Below are positions 1 through 8,350 of a stretch of 32,676 nucleotides of DNA, piece after piece. The notes below the pieces were generated by a model, which was not told the origin of the DNA, did not search any database, and saw nothing but the letters and a program-made list of their open reading frames with translations. This DNA comes from an uncultured Silvanigrella sp. (GTDB lineage Bacteria > Bdellovibrionota_B > Oligoflexia > Silvanigrellales > Silvanigrellaceae): positions 1-32,676 of the forward strand of contig CAIZJW010000208.1 in NCBI GenBank assembly GCA_903933385.1. The letters run 5' to 3'. Every line of letters starts with the position of its first letter. The first letter of the stretch is position 1. The position numbers and the translations under genes are program-made.

Positions 1-3
1 GTT

Positions 4-309
4 GTGAGCATTGGTTTTGACCTTTTGGGAGGCGACTCACATCCTCGCTGGATTTCTTCAAACCACCGCAATCATCGCAATTGGAATCTTCTCGAAGGGC
101 AAACGAACGGAGAGACTTATGGTCATCCTAGCCTGATTCCTTCTCAGCAAGTCACAGCTCAGCAGGGTGAAATTGAATCTTTGTGTCGAATTGTCCAGGG
201 CGATGGAGCTTACATTGGCACGATTATCGACGGCTCGTGCTTTGCCGCCTGGCAAGGATTGGAGCTCATCTCAGCAGATTACGAGATTGTTGACCTCGGC
301 CAAGATTGA
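4..309 (+). CDS. possible partial or small ORF, function unknown
   Basis: This is an open frame of 101 codons from a GTG near the window edge to a TGA at 307-309. The frame is still open at base 1, so the true start could lie outside the window. No signal peptide, membrane segment or family motif was recognised. The second half looks more like protein than the first, which has odd His/Asn/Arg-rich stretches. No clear Shine-Dalgarno sequence precedes the GTG. Other frames over the same bases are also partly open, one of them reading as a short hydrophobic peptide (about bases 11-130). It may be a real gene end, a small gene, or chance. Confidence 0.25.
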   Translation: MSIGFDLLGGDSHPRWISSNHRNHRNWNLLEGQTNGETYGHPSLIPSQQVTAQQGEIESLCRIVQGDGAYIGTIIDGSCFAAWQGLELISADYEIVDLGQD

Positions 310-329
310 TCCTGAGACACCGGTCAGGG

Positions 330-371
330 CGCTGATGTATCAGCGGGGGGTGGGGGCAACCTTGACACCCC
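330..371. other. two tandem short stem-loops upstream of the PilZ gene
   Basis: CGCTGA (330-335) and TCAGCG (340-345) form a perfect 6-bp stem with a 4-nt loop. Directly after it, GGGGTG (347-352) pairs with CACCCC (366-371) around 13 nt. The second stem includes part of a G-rich run at 345-356. No T-run follows on either strand, so neither is a standard intrinsic terminator. The rest of 310-469 shows nothing else recognisable. Confidence 0.35.
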
Positions 372-478
372 TCAACTGTCATGTGCATCAAGCCGAATGT
401 AACCTGATGGAAGCGTCGAGGCAGAGTGTTGTATGGACACCGTACATCTGACTCGCACCCATCCGGGAGATGAGTCGA

Positions 479-1228
479 ATGGCAGCACCAAAATTATCAG
501 AACGCCGGGTTTCGCAGAGGTATGCCCTCAGTCTCGAAAATACGAGCGGACACGCGGTTTTTGAAAAATCCATTGTTCTCCCTCTCATGGATATCAGCTA
601 CGGTGGGTTTTCAGTCGCAATTGATAAACCAGAGCATCAATCACTCTGCGAGACGCTTCCAAGAACTTCAGAAGTTGATGTTGTGATGTTGGGTGTCGGA
701 ACAACCGGCCGAGCCGTCAGGGTTTTCGAAAGTAAACAAAGACTCGGTTATGCATTTTGTCATGACACTGCTTCAGTGCTCATTTTTCTGCGCCGATTTA
801 TCGAATTTATGCGCCTGGGTGAGCATCTAAACACACTTGATCGTAGCTTGCTCAAACCACCCTATGATTCGGCGGAATGGTTGTGTTTTCGTGGTGATGG
901 GCCAACAGACTTCGTTTTTCACAAAAACAAGGGCGCAAATAATAGCGTCGATGAAGCTGTGATCACTTACCGCGAAAAAGATTCCTATCGCACAGCTGAG
1001 CTTCGCAATGGCAGACTGCTCACTTCCATGTCTTCTGAGGCGGGTGGCGGTCTGAATGGACGATCTGCCCAAGATGCGACTGCCAATGAAGACATTTTAC
1101 GGAAATCAGCCTGTGTCATCATGGGTTTCTTGCAGTCGTGCGACGAAGTGCATCAGCCTGCGCTCACACATTTGCTCAACACATTGCGCAAGCAACTTTT
1201 ATCGAGCCCACAACAGAAAACAAAATAA
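479..1228 (+). CDS. PilZ domain protein, putative c-di-GMP receptor
   Basis: The N-terminal part carries both PilZ signatures: RxxxR (R10-V-S-Q-R14) and a DxSxxG motif (D38-I-S40-Y-G-G43), counted from ATG 479. In known PilZ domains these residues bind cyclic di-GMP, so a c-di-GMP-responsive role is likely. The remaining ~130 residues match nothing I recognise and may be an output region. The protein is about 249 aa, soluble, with no signal peptide. An in-frame ATG at 470 is also possible, but GGGAG at 463-467 is only 2 nt from it and 11 nt from 479, so 479 is preferred. The gene stands alone on its strand; tRNA-Leu follows on the opposite strand. Family assignment is fairly sure, the regulated process is unknown. 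Confidence 0.8.
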   Translation: MAAPKLSERRVSQRYALSLENTSGHAVFEKSIVLPLMDISYGGFSVAIDKPEHQSLCETLPRTSEVDVVMLGVGTTGRAVRVFESKQRLGYAFCHDTASVLIFLRRFIEFMRLGEHLNTLDRSLLKPPYDSAEWLCFRGDGPTDFVFHKNKGANNSVDEAVITYREKDSYRTAELRNGRLLTSMSSEAGGGLNGRSAQDATANEDILRKSACVIMGFLQSCDEVHQPALTHLLNTLRKQLLSSPQQKTK

Positions 1229-1246
1229 ATCAATGAATCAAAGAAG

Positions 1247-1331
1247 TGGTGCGGACGGTGAGACTCGAACTCACATGCCTCTCGGCGCTGGCTTCTAAGA
1301 CCAGTGCGTCTACCAATTTCGCCACGTCCGC
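1247..1331 (-). tRNA. tRNA-Leu (anticodon UAG)
   Basis: Read on the minus strand from 1331 it begins GCGGACGTGGCGAAATTGG and ends with the complementary acceptor strand GTCCGC, discriminator A and an encoded CCA (1247-1249). The anticodon stem CTGGT/GCCAG encloses the loop CTTAGAA, giving anticodon TAG. The long variable arm is that of a class II tRNA, and the T arm has GTTCGAGTC. The 85-nt length including CCA suits tRNA-Leu. It decodes CUA and possibly other CUN codons. Confidence 0.97.
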
Positions 1332-1366
1332 AGTACCGAGGTGTTTAGAACAATCACGGTGGACAC

Positions 1367-1395
1367 CCTATAGACGAAGCCGTGAAAAGGCGCAA
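1367..1395 (-). promoter_or_regulatory. possible promoter of tRNA-Leu
   Basis: On the minus strand TTGCGC (1390-1395) and TATAGG (1367-1372) are separated by 17 bp, a sigma70-like spacing. Transcription would start near 1360, about 30 nt before the tRNA 5' end. Both hexamers are imperfect. The site lies between the stop of the upstream minus-strand gene (1397) and the tRNA. Confidence 0.35.
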
Positions 1396-1396
1396 T

Positions 1397-2659
1397 TCAA
1401 GGTTGGCTTGCATCGACACTCAGACGAAGAAAATAACGCCTATCCTTACGAGACGCAGAGCCAAGTGGGCCATTGACCGAAACCGACGTGCTGGCAACCT
1501 CGAGGAGGGCAAAAGCCATATCCCAGCTCGCACCGTAAGAAAGTCCATCTTTTGTTCCACCAAACCTTAAGATCAGCGGGGCATCGACCACCGCATCGCC
1601 CTCTATTTGCCCCCTGAAATGGATTTCACAGCCGGCGCCGACAGTAGAAACCTTCAAGAGCCTAGAATCATTTAAATGATGGCCGGCAATTGTGCATTGT
1701 GTGCTGGCCGATTTCCCCTGAAAAAGCCAACCAGCAATGCCCGCACTGAGATTCGATTTCTGAACAAAACTTTGATGCAAATGATTGGCGGCTCGGTAAT
1801 ACGTGTCACCAACATCGTCGAGCTTCACACCCAAACTTGGCTTCGTTGCAAACCTTGGGAAGCGAACATTAAGCCCAAAATCGACCGGCATACCACGCGT
1901 TTCGTTGAACCTTGCGCGCAAATTTTTTGCAGACTCGGCAACCAGCGGGTCAGATAAATCGACATTTCCAGAAAACTCGCTGCGCCAAGTCGGACGTGCG
2001 GTGACTCCCAGGGTGACGCCCGTGTTTTTGTAGGGTGTAGAGAAAGAGATTGCAGTGCCTCTTTCAACAAGCGCATTCACGCTCATCTGAGTCTCGATTG
2101 AGGTCAAAGCTAAAATGTCAGTGGAAATTCTACCGCTCGCAGTTTCATTCGAAACTCCGCTGCTTTGCACATTCGTGTCACTCGAAGGTTGCCAAACAAA
2201 ACCCTCAACTTGCGTGCGAGCAAACAACGCCCATTGAAATCGCATGATTGTTAAACTCGGAGCCATCTCAAAAAAACCGTATGGCGTTTGCTCGTTTTGA
2301 GCGGCTTTCAGAAAATTCTCGATGGCTGTTTGCGTTGATCCGCGCCCACCAAAATAGGCGCGACCCAAAGAACGAGTTGTTCCATTTGCCCCAAGTGTCA
2401 AACCAGGAAAAATCATTCCTCGCAGCACGCTTTTTTGCAGGGCCTTACTCTCAAAACCTGTCCATACCGGATTGTTCAGCGAAGTTTCCCCTTGCGGAAC
2501 TCCCGTCAGAGACACCGCCGGGACTCCCAATCCCAAGGCACGGATTCCGCGCAAATTACGATCCGGTGGCAAAAGCTCAGCAGCTGACGAGTCGCCAAAT
2601 GGCACCAAGCAAGCAAGTGATACGCAAAGCGCTGTTGTCGAAAATAGATCTAATTTCAC
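1397..2659 (-). CDS. exported protein, probable outer-membrane beta-barrel
   Basis: About 420 aa. A frame open to 2719 allows a longer N-terminus, but GTG at 2659 is preferred: it has AGGTAGG about 8 nt upstream and gives a clean signal peptide (VKLDLFSTTALCVSLAC, cleavage near SSAA-E). The mature part alternates polar and hydrophobic residues in many short stretches, is Gly/Ser/Thr/Asn-rich, and ends in repeated strand-like segments, as in outer-membrane barrels. The segment near the N-terminus (ALGLGVPAVSLTG, NNPVWTGFESKALQKS) resembles TraF_2/PorV-like barrel proteins of deltaproteobacteria, but this is only an impression. No enzyme motif is visible. Substrate and role are unknown. tRNA-Leu lies downstream on the same strand. 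Confidence 0.65.
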   Translation of the reverse strand: MKLDLFSTTALCVSLACLVPFGDSSAAELLPPDRNLRGIRALGLGVPAVSLTGVPQGETSLNNPVWTGFESKALQKSVLRGMIFPGLTLGANGTTRSLGRAYFGGRGSTQTAIENFLKAAQNEQTPYGFFEMAPSLTIMRFQWALFARTQVEGFVWQPSSDTNVQSSGVSNETASGRISTDILALTSIETQMSVNALVERGTAISFSTPYKNTGVTLGVTARPTWRSEFSGNVDLSDPLVAESAKNLRARFNETRGMPVDFGLNVRFPRFATKPSLGVKLDDVGDTYYRAANHLHQSFVQKSNLSAGIAGWLFQGKSASTQCTIAGHHLNDSRLLKVSTVGAGCEIHFRGQIEGDAVVDAPLILRFGGTKDGLSYGASWDMAFALLEVASTSVSVNGPLGSASRKDRRYFLRLSVDASQP

Positions 2660-2828
2660 AACTCGTCCTACCTCTTTCAAGGTATCGGCAACGAAGTGGC
2701 GGAATTCTAGAGATATCAACCGCCAGCTCTATGAACAGATGCTACTTTTTTACCGTGCTACCTAAAACCAGCTGAAATAAACTGGATTTTGAGTGGCAAT
2801 TGGGCCGCGATAAGGAGTTCAAGCGTAG

Positions 2829-3779
2829 GTGTCACTGCAGCCGCGTGCCATTATCTTCGCCGACGATCGCGCATCTGGATTTGTCCAGATCCTTCGTGAA
2901 TTTTTGTTCAAGATGGGATTCCGACAAACAGCAGTTACGACCAATCCACTGGAAGTCTCGAACCTAATTCACACCAGCCACTGGCCCATTGTATTTGTAG
3001 ACCACACCGACGGCGCCAACGATGGCATGCAAATGTTCGAGGGTATTTATAAAATCTTGGGACATCAGCTCTTGCCCTATGTGTTCACAGCACCCTCTGA
3101 CAACCAAATCTTCGATTCCTTCTACCAAAGTATTGGTGCTTCGGGGCTCATCAAAAAACCAATTCAAACATCGAATGCCGAAAAAATTGTCCGCGCTCTT
3201 TTGCCTCAGCCAAATGATCCGGCGATTCGCCTCGCACATCAGGTTTCCAAGGCGATGCTGCAAGGACATTATGGCACCATCGATATGCAACTCAACCGCC
3301 TGCGGGACATACCGCAGTTCAAGCGACACGCAGAAATAGCGTTGCTGCGCGTGGAGATGGCACAGGGACTGATGTCAAAAGCAAATGAGCGCTTTAGGCA
3401 CCTCTTGAGGGATCGGCCACGCGACCTGCGCGTACTCTCAGAATATGCGGAATTTCTGAAAAAGAACGCTCTTTATTTCAACACTCTAAAATGCTACCAA
3501 CGCATACAGAGCCTACATCCAGAGCTTTCTTTCAAATTCTGGGATCAAGTCACGCTCCACATTGAGCTCGAACAGCTCGATGAAGCTGCGAGACTTCTCG
3601 ACAGCATGCAACACGATGGAACTCATAAAGACATCGCCGCTGAAGCGTTAGCGCGAATGATGTACTTTATGGGACTGCAACATAATATTCCAAACTTTAT
3701 TAAGCTTCATCCAAACGCAACCCGCAATTACAATCTCTTCACTGGAGCCACTCCCGGGAAGAAAGTGAGTTCATCATGA
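2829..3779 (+). CDS. response-regulator receiver domain with TPR-like repeats
   Basis: 316 aa, GTG start with AAGGAG 11 nt upstream. Residues ~6-125 form a receiver domain: acidic pair D12-D13, phosphoacceptor D58 in IVFVDH, T87, and K110 in LIKKP are all present, so phosphorylation by a histidine kinase is expected. Residues ~135-300 are helical repeats of TPR type (for example the stretches near 160-190, 195-225 and 230-265), suggesting protein-protein interaction as output rather than DNA binding. No HTH or GGDEF domain follows. The stop codon overlaps the ATG of the next gene (ATGA at 3776-3779), so the two are translationally coupled and probably work together. No kinase gene is in the window. 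Confidence 0.8.
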   Translation: MSLQPRAIIFADDRASGFVQILREFLFKMGFRQTAVTTNPLEVSNLIHTSHWPIVFVDHTDGANDGMQMFEGIYKILGHQLLPYVFTAPSDNQIFDSFYQSIGASGLIKKPIQTSNAEKIVRALLPQPNDPAIRLAHQVSKAMLQGHYGTIDMQLNRLRDIPQFKRHAEIALLRVEMAQGLMSKANERFRHLLRDRPRDLRVLSEYAEFLKKNALYFNTLKCYQRIQSLHPELSFKFWDQVTLHIELEQLDEAARLLDSMQHDGTHKDIAAEALARMMYFMGLQHNIPNFIKLHPNATRNYNLFTGATPGKKVSSS

Positions 3780-4729
3780 AAAAGCGCGGGCTGGTTTTGT
3801 ATCTGCTTGGAGCCTCCGGCGTCGCCACTCTTCTCGCCTGTGGAACGAGCCTGTATAGGCCAATCTCGAGCAAGGAAACTGCAGAGGCGCTGCGAGAAGA
3901 AACACTCCTGCTTCTCAATGGTGGAGAATATGAAAATGCAGTTGCCACCGCAGAAAAACTCTGGTCGAAAGACAAAACAAACGAGAGCGCGAGTCTCTAT
4001 TCAGTTGCACTGTTAGGATCTGCTGGAGTCGGCCTTTTCGACTTAACTGTGAACTCAATCAAGAATGCGACTTCAGGAAGTTCGCAGACCGCATCCTCTG
4101 GACAATCAAGCGCAGCCGGTAACAATGTTTTCAATTCACTTTCCAGTTTACTGCCCACATTCACTCCAGAACAAACTGAAAAATTGAAAAAATCCATCGA
4201 GATTCTCGATAGCGCACCGCATAAAAAAGCCTCGAATTTAGTTTTTCAACGCTGTTTGACCGCTGGAATCTATACAGTTCCAACAATTACAAACCTGCAA
4301 AAAAGCATTAGCTCGGTGCAAGCGACTCTCTCAAGCCTGCCAAGCAAACTCGGCTCCGGAAGTGGAAGCTCATGCAGCGCAACAGCGAGCGAAATCAACT
4401 CTGCTGCCACCGAGGTGTCCACATCTATTAACGGCCTTGCATCGCTCGCAGGCGATTTCGCGACAGCGATGACAATTATTGGCGAATGCTTTCCAACTTC
4501 AGACGGAAAAGCTTCACTCAATAGCGTGAGTCAGCAGGTGAGTAAGCTTTTGGAAAATGCCGACAAGGGCTGCTCAATTCCACAGACGCAAAAAATTGGA
4601 AATTATACGCTGCCTTCATGTCTCAATGATACAATTACCGCGACAGGCGCGAACTCTGCTCAAGCTGGCGACGGAACAATTGCGGGGTGTGAGCTTTTTA
4701 TCAACTGTCCCGCGGGCTCGTGCCTTTAG
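3776..4729 (+). CDS. lipoprotein with a TPR-like N-terminal region
   Basis: 317 aa. The N-terminus is a lipoprotein signal: MKKR, hydrophobic core, lipobox LLAC with the acylated cysteine at 22. Residues ~32-90 read like one or two TPR-type helix pairs (EALREETLLLLNGGEYENAV). The middle is Ser/Gly/Ala-rich and low-complexity (about 95-120 and 180-200), and several cysteines in the last third could form disulfides, which fits a periplasmic location. The ATG overlaps the stop of the receiver-TPR gene by 4 nt. The order of a cytoplasmic TPR receiver protein and an exported TPR lipoprotein suggests a shared process, but the function is unknown. The downstream helicase gene is convergent, 14 nt away. 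Confidence 0.75.
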   Translation: MKKRGLVLYLLGASGVATLLACGTSLYRPISSKETAEALREETLLLLNGGEYENAVATAEKLWSKDKTNESASLYSVALLGSAGVGLFDLTVNSIKNATSGSSQTASSGQSSAAGNNVFNSLSSLLPTFTPEQTEKLKKSIEILDSAPHKKASNLVFQRCLTAGIYTVPTITNLQKSISSVQATLSSLPSKLGSGSGSSCSATASEINSAATEVSTSINGLASLAGDFATAMTIIGECFPTSDGKASLNSVSQQVSKLLENADKGCSIPQTQKIGNYTLPSCLNDTITATGANSAQAGDGTIAGCELFINCPAGSCL

Positions 4730-4743
4730 GCAAAAAACCTGTG

Positions 4744-6948
4744 TTACCTTAGCAATTCGAGCAATTCCTTCTTGCTCAGCTGAGCACCACCCTGAGAAAC
4801 ATTCTGCGCAACGGTTCCTACGCCAAGCCCCTCATCCAAGACCTGGCTGGCCGTCTTGAGCTTCTCAAGAACCGTTTTGCGAATGTATTCATCCACAGTT
4901 CCTTCAGCAATTAAGTGCACGACCAAACAACGCACCGCTTGCTGACCAATTCGGTGAAACCGCGCTTGTGATTGAACATATGAACCACTGTCGAAACTCA
5001 AATCGAGATAGATCATTGTATCGGCAACCATCTTGCCATCACGAGGCAGAAGCGTGAGGCCTTCTTTAGCAGATTGAGGCGTTGCTATAAACATCCGACA
5101 CGCGGGATTCTCCTGGAAAGCCTTAACGCTTGCCTCACGCTCCTCAACATTCATTTCCCCAGTGTGGCCTACAGCACCAAATTTTTCGCCATAGGTCTCG
5201 ACCAATCTCCTCACATTGTCGACATAATGTGACCACAAAATAACCTTCTTAGAGTCATCCGAAAAAACATCTTCAAGCAAATCTTCGAGCTCCGACTGCT
5301 TTGCATTCGACCCCTTGTAGTCAGGATCAAGTAGAAGCGGATTCGACGAAATTTGCGCGAGCCTCAACAACTTTACAACGATGTTTGCGGCATCGGCACT
5401 AATTTCTTTATCAGACATGTTGCCAATCTCGAGTCTGAGGTGATCTCGCATTTGGACATACATATGCTTTTGCTCGGCCCTGAGTTCTACGACGAAATCC
5501 TTAAAGAGAATGGGCGGAAGATCGAGAACTTCCGATTTAAGCCTTCGCAAACTTGTTCGAAGAATACGAGCCTGAAGTTCATCGGGGTTACGTGTTCCAA
5601 TGAATTTTTCGACGCGAATGGTTTTGCGGCCAACGTTAAGTTTTTGTACTTCAATTTCACAAAAAGTATTCTTGAATGCAGGAAAACGGTTACCGAATGT
5701 ATCGCCCTGATCCATGACAAGATATTGGGCGAAAAGGTCGATAGGGCGGTTTGCGATTGGAGTACCAGTAGCAATCACGCACCTTCTTGAAACAGGCCTT
5801 AAGCGGAGGGCCGCCTGAGTTGTTTGCGCCTGTAAATTTTTAATCCGCTGGCTCTCATCAAAAACCAATGCACAACGACCGGCCTCCATCCACTCACGAA
5901 ATCGCTCCTCTTCGAGACGCAGACCTTCGTAGTGTACGAGAAAAATTGGAGCTGTGTTGTTGAAAGCCTTCGCGCGTTGTGCTGGTGTGCCACCAACAAC
6001 TGCAAAGGGAATATCAATAGAAATCTTGAGCTCTTCCTGCCATGTCTTGAGAAGCGACATTGGCACGACAATTAATGCTCTGTCGATTTCTCCTTCCTGA
6101 AAAAGTACGCCTAAAGCGGATGCAATTTGGAAAGTTTTTCCGCAGCCCATTTCATCAAGCAGAGCAGCTGTCTTGTTGGCAAGCAAAAATTCCATGCCGC
6201 TGCGCTGATGCTGATATGGCTTGCGACCAAATGAGTATTTAGATAATGCATCTCGCCAATGCTCAACGGAATGCTGCGTTTCGTCATCAAAGCTTTCCAT
6301 CGGCACTTTTTCGAGATGGAAGAACGAGCTTCCAAATTTAACTTTGTTCGCGCTCAGATGAGCAATATCTTCGAACCAACTTTCGCGCACCACTAACTTT
6401 CCGAGACGGCTGCGTCCGAGATGAGCGTAGTATGGAGTCGCTACAAATTCGTTAATAGCTGCGTATGCAGCCTCGGTGAGTTTGAAGCCGCGACCGAGGA
6501 TATCGAAGACGTCATCAAAAGTACCGAGGAAAACTCTCCAGAGTTTTTGATCAGGATCCCACGCCCGCTCATTGCGATCGAGTCCCTTCATTCTTTCAAC
6601 AGCGGTTTGCTCATAGGGAAAAACAACCCTCAGCTCGCCATCAACAAAATCGAGTGACGAGCGACCAGAACTCGTGATCCCGTCAAGATAAATTTTCTTG
6701 AGATTCTTGCGAATGCGCTCAATAAAATCAGGTGCGAGCGGCTCGCATTTTTCATAGGGAACACCCTTCAACTTGAGGGTGCCGACGATCTCTTGGCGCG
6801 CAAAAACGGGCTCCTCTGGCTTACGCGGAGGTGGCTGAGGAGTATTTTCAGACTGATTGGGAGACGGGATGACTCCAAAGCTCAGTTTCACTGGACCACG
6901 AGGGGGTTTGGGTCGGTAACTTGAACCTCGATTGTTGCGATACTGCAT
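4744..6948 (-). CDS. SNF2-family helicase/translocase with HARP-like N-terminal region
   Basis: 734 aa, ATG with AGGATGG 6 nt upstream. Superfamily 2 motifs are intact: Walker A GCGKT (K271), DESQ (364-367) in the DEAH-box position, ATGTP (393-397), and a motif VI reading ARFHRIGQ near residue 660. Residues ~100-145 (VVFPYEQTAVERM ... WDPDQKLWRVF) resemble the HARP module of SMARCAL1-type annealing helicases, which reanneal RPA- or SSB-coated DNA. The first ~50 residues are Pro/Arg-rich and probably disordered. Role inferred: ATP-driven DNA translocation or annealing in repair or fork remodelling. No nuclease domain or methylase neighbour is visible, so a phage-defence role has no direct support. 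Family is sure, substrate is not. Confidence 0.88.
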   Translation of the reverse strand: MQYRNNRGSSYRPKPPRGPVKLSFGVIPSPNQSENTPQPPPRKPEEPVFARQEIVGTLKLKGVPYEKCEPLAPDFIERIRKNLKKIYLDGITSSGRSSLDFVDGELRVVFPYEQTAVERMKGLDRNERAWDPDQKLWRVFLGTFDDVFDILGRGFKLTEAAYAAINEFVATPYYAHLGRSRLGKLVVRESWFEDIAHLSANKVKFGSSFFHLEKVPMESFDDETQHSVEHWRDALSKYSFGRKPYQHQRSGMEFLLANKTAALLDEMGCGKTFQIASALGVLFQEGEIDRALIVVPMSLLKTWQEELKISIDIPFAVVGGTPAQRAKAFNNTAPIFLVHYEGLRLEEERFREWMEAGRCALVFDESQRIKNLQAQTTQAALRLRPVSRRCVIATGTPIANRPIDLFAQYLVMDQGDTFGNRFPAFKNTFCEIEVQKLNVGRKTIRVEKFIGTRNPDELQARILRTSLRRLKSEVLDLPPILFKDFVVELRAEQKHMYVQMRDHLRLEIGNMSDKEISADAANIVVKLLRLAQISSNPLLLDPDYKGSNAKQSELEDLLEDVFSDDSKKVILWSHYVDNVRRLVETYGEKFGAVGHTGEMNVEEREASVKAFQENPACRMFIATPQSAKEGLTLLPRDGKMVADTMIYLDLSFDSGSYVQSQARFHRIGQQAVRCLVVHLIAEGTVDEYIRKTVLEKLKTASQVLDEGLGVGTVAQNVSQGGAQLSKKELLELLR

Positions 6949-7038
6949 GAATAGCCATCCTGATGAAAAAAAATGCGCAGCTTAGGTGGTCGCATTTCCA
7001 CACAAAAGTTTCAACGCCAAAGGGGCCCGATGTCAGTC

Positions 7039-7056
7039 TTGTTGACTGGACAACAA
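7039..7056. promoter_or_regulatory. inverted repeat upstream of the FAH gene, possible operator
   Basis: TTGTTG (7039-7044) and CAACAA (7051-7056) are exact complements around 6 nt. The site lies in the 161-nt divergent gap between the helicase and FAH genes. It overlaps TTGACT (7042-7047), a possible -35 element for the FAH gene, but no good -10 sits at normal spacing. The repeat could bind a dimeric regulator; this is weak evidence. Confidence 0.25.
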
Positions 7057-7109
7057 CGAATCACCCCCCTACAGTGCGTGCTTCACGGCCGAAGTCAGGG
7101 AGGTGCCTC

Positions 7110-7745
7110 GTGGACAAAATCATTTGTGTTGGAAAGAACTATGCCGACCACGCAGCAGAACTTGGCGATGTTCACCCAGAAAAGCCAGTATTGTTCATCA
7201 AACCACCCAGCGTTTTACGCAAGGCATTGAGAAACAACGAAGTTCTCGAACTCAGCTTGCCGTCGCATTCGAATCAAGTTCATCATGAAATAGAGCTTGT
7301 CTTTCGCATCGACCGTGACGGCTTCAGGATGAATGTTGAAGAGGCGCAAGCAGCACTCGGTGCGGTCACAGTCGGCTTGGACATGACGCTGCGCGATTTA
7401 CAAACCGAAGCAAAAAAGAAGGGCACACCCTGGACAACAGGCAAGATATTTCCCGATGCCGCTGTGATTGGTCCCTGGATTGAGTTGAAAGATTCGCGAG
7501 AAATTCTTCAGCAAGAGTTCACTCTCGCAATTGATGATGCAATCAAACAGCGAGCAAAGAGTACAGACATGAGTCACTCTCCCGCAGAATGTCTTGCTTA
7601 TGCGTCGCAGTTTTTCCCAATCTGCGCTGGCGATGTTCTCTTTACGGGAACGCCGGTGGGAGTCGGACCAGTTGAAGTCGGACAATCTGGTACACTGCAG
7701 TTTGGCTCTGTGAGCTATGCGGTTAAATGGACTTCGAGATCGTAA
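7110..7745 (+). CDS. fumarylacetoacetate hydrolase (FAH) family protein
   Basis: 211 aa from GTG 7110, which has GGGAGG 6 nt upstream and gives the usual start of the YcgM/FAHD1 group (VDKIICVGKNYADHAAELG). A longer frame from 6963 adds 49 residues unlike the family. Metal ligands of the FAH fold are visible: E60 and E62 in HHEIELVF and D91 in GLDMTLRDLQ; GKIFPDAAVIGPW and the C-terminal GDVLFTGTPVGVGP are also conserved. Known relatives act on acylpyruvates or decarboxylate oxaloacetate using Mg2+. The exact substrate cannot be told from sequence. The 3' end overlaps the convergent adenosyltransferase gene by 23 nt. Confidence 0.9.
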   Translation: MDKIICVGKNYADHAAELGDVHPEKPVLFIKPPSVLRKALRNNEVLELSLPSHSNQVHHEIELVFRIDRDGFRMNVEEAQAALGAVTVGLDMTLRDLQTEAKKKGTPWTTGKIFPDAAVIGPWIELKDSREILQQEFTLAIDDAIKQRAKSTDMSHSPAECLAYASQFFPICAGDVLFTGTPVGVGPVEVGQSGTLQFGSVSYAVKWTSRS

Positions 7746-8340
7746 TTTCCCGCAGTCCGCCTGATTTCTTCCAGGTGGTTTCTGGCACACCCAATGAATG
7801 CTGAATCCAACGAGATGCAACAAAAAAGAAGTCTGAAAGCCTGTTGAGGAATGGCACGGCCTGCAAATTGATTTCGGCCTGTTCCTGAAGCTCTACAGCC
7901 AACCTTTCTGCTCGCCTGCAAACTGTTCTCGCTTGATGCAGCTCTGCATTAAGGCGCGTTCCGCCGGGCAGGACAAATTCTCTTAAGGGCGCCAAGTCGA
8001 GCTGAAGTCGGTCTATCATCTGTTCGAGATGGGTGATCTCGAATTCACCCACGACCACCATCGATTCCCAGCGCGAGGCGATTGGTGTCGCGAGATCTCC
8101 TCCCAGATTGAAGAGATCGTTTTGAATGCGCTCAAGCCACTCATCGACTAGCAATCTTTTCTCATTCGAAAGCTGCTGAACTTCAGAGAGTGTGCTTCTG
8201 CACAAGCCAACAATTGCATTAAGTTCATCAACTGTGCCATATGTATCTAACCTAAGATCGGTTTTCGAAACTCGTGATCCATCGGCAAGGCTCGTTGTGC
8301 CCTTGTCGCCTGTTTTTGTATAAACTCTCGTAATTCTCAT
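7723..8340 (-). CDS. PduO-type cob(I)alamin adenosyltransferase
   Basis: 205 aa. It transfers the 5'-deoxyadenosyl group of ATP to cob(I)alamin, making adenosylcobalamin. Family marks are the N-terminal ATP-binding stretch YTKTGDKGTTSLADGSRV, TYGTVDELNAIVG, and the C-terminal helix LPGGTRLNAELHQARTVCRR. The start is ATG 8340, with GAGGT 7 nt upstream; a TTG directly before it (8343) is less likely. It lies 10 nt after tolB, so it is probably the last gene of the accA-cmk-tol operon, an odd partner for an envelope machine. No cobalamin-dependent enzyme is in the window. Its 3' end overlaps the convergent FAH gene. Confidence 0.93.
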   Translation of the reverse strand: MRITRVYTKTGDKGTTSLADGSRVSKTDLRLDTYGTVDELNAIVGLCRSTLSEVQQLSNEKRLLVDEWLERIQNDLFNLGGDLATPIASRWESMVVVGEFEITHLEQMIDRLQLDLAPLREFVLPGGTRLNAELHQARTVCRRAERLAVELQEQAEINLQAVPFLNRLSDFFFVASRWIQHSLGVPETTWKKSGGLREITISKSI

Positions 8341-8350
8341 CAAGTAAACC

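Noticed and set aside
4-50. A start reading IGFDLLGGDSHP, reminiscent of the PlsX acyltransferase N-terminus
   Set aside because: The similarity ends after about 12 residues; no frame continues as PlsX, even allowing a frameshift.
167-451. A 94-codon plus-strand frame overlapping the first ORF
   Set aside because: It overlaps another open frame, has no Shine-Dalgarno sequence and runs through the stem-loops without protein-like features.
4744-6948. Helicase read as part of a phage-defence island
   Set aside because: No nuclease, methylase, integrase, repeat or other defence gene surrounds it, and neighbours are ordinary.
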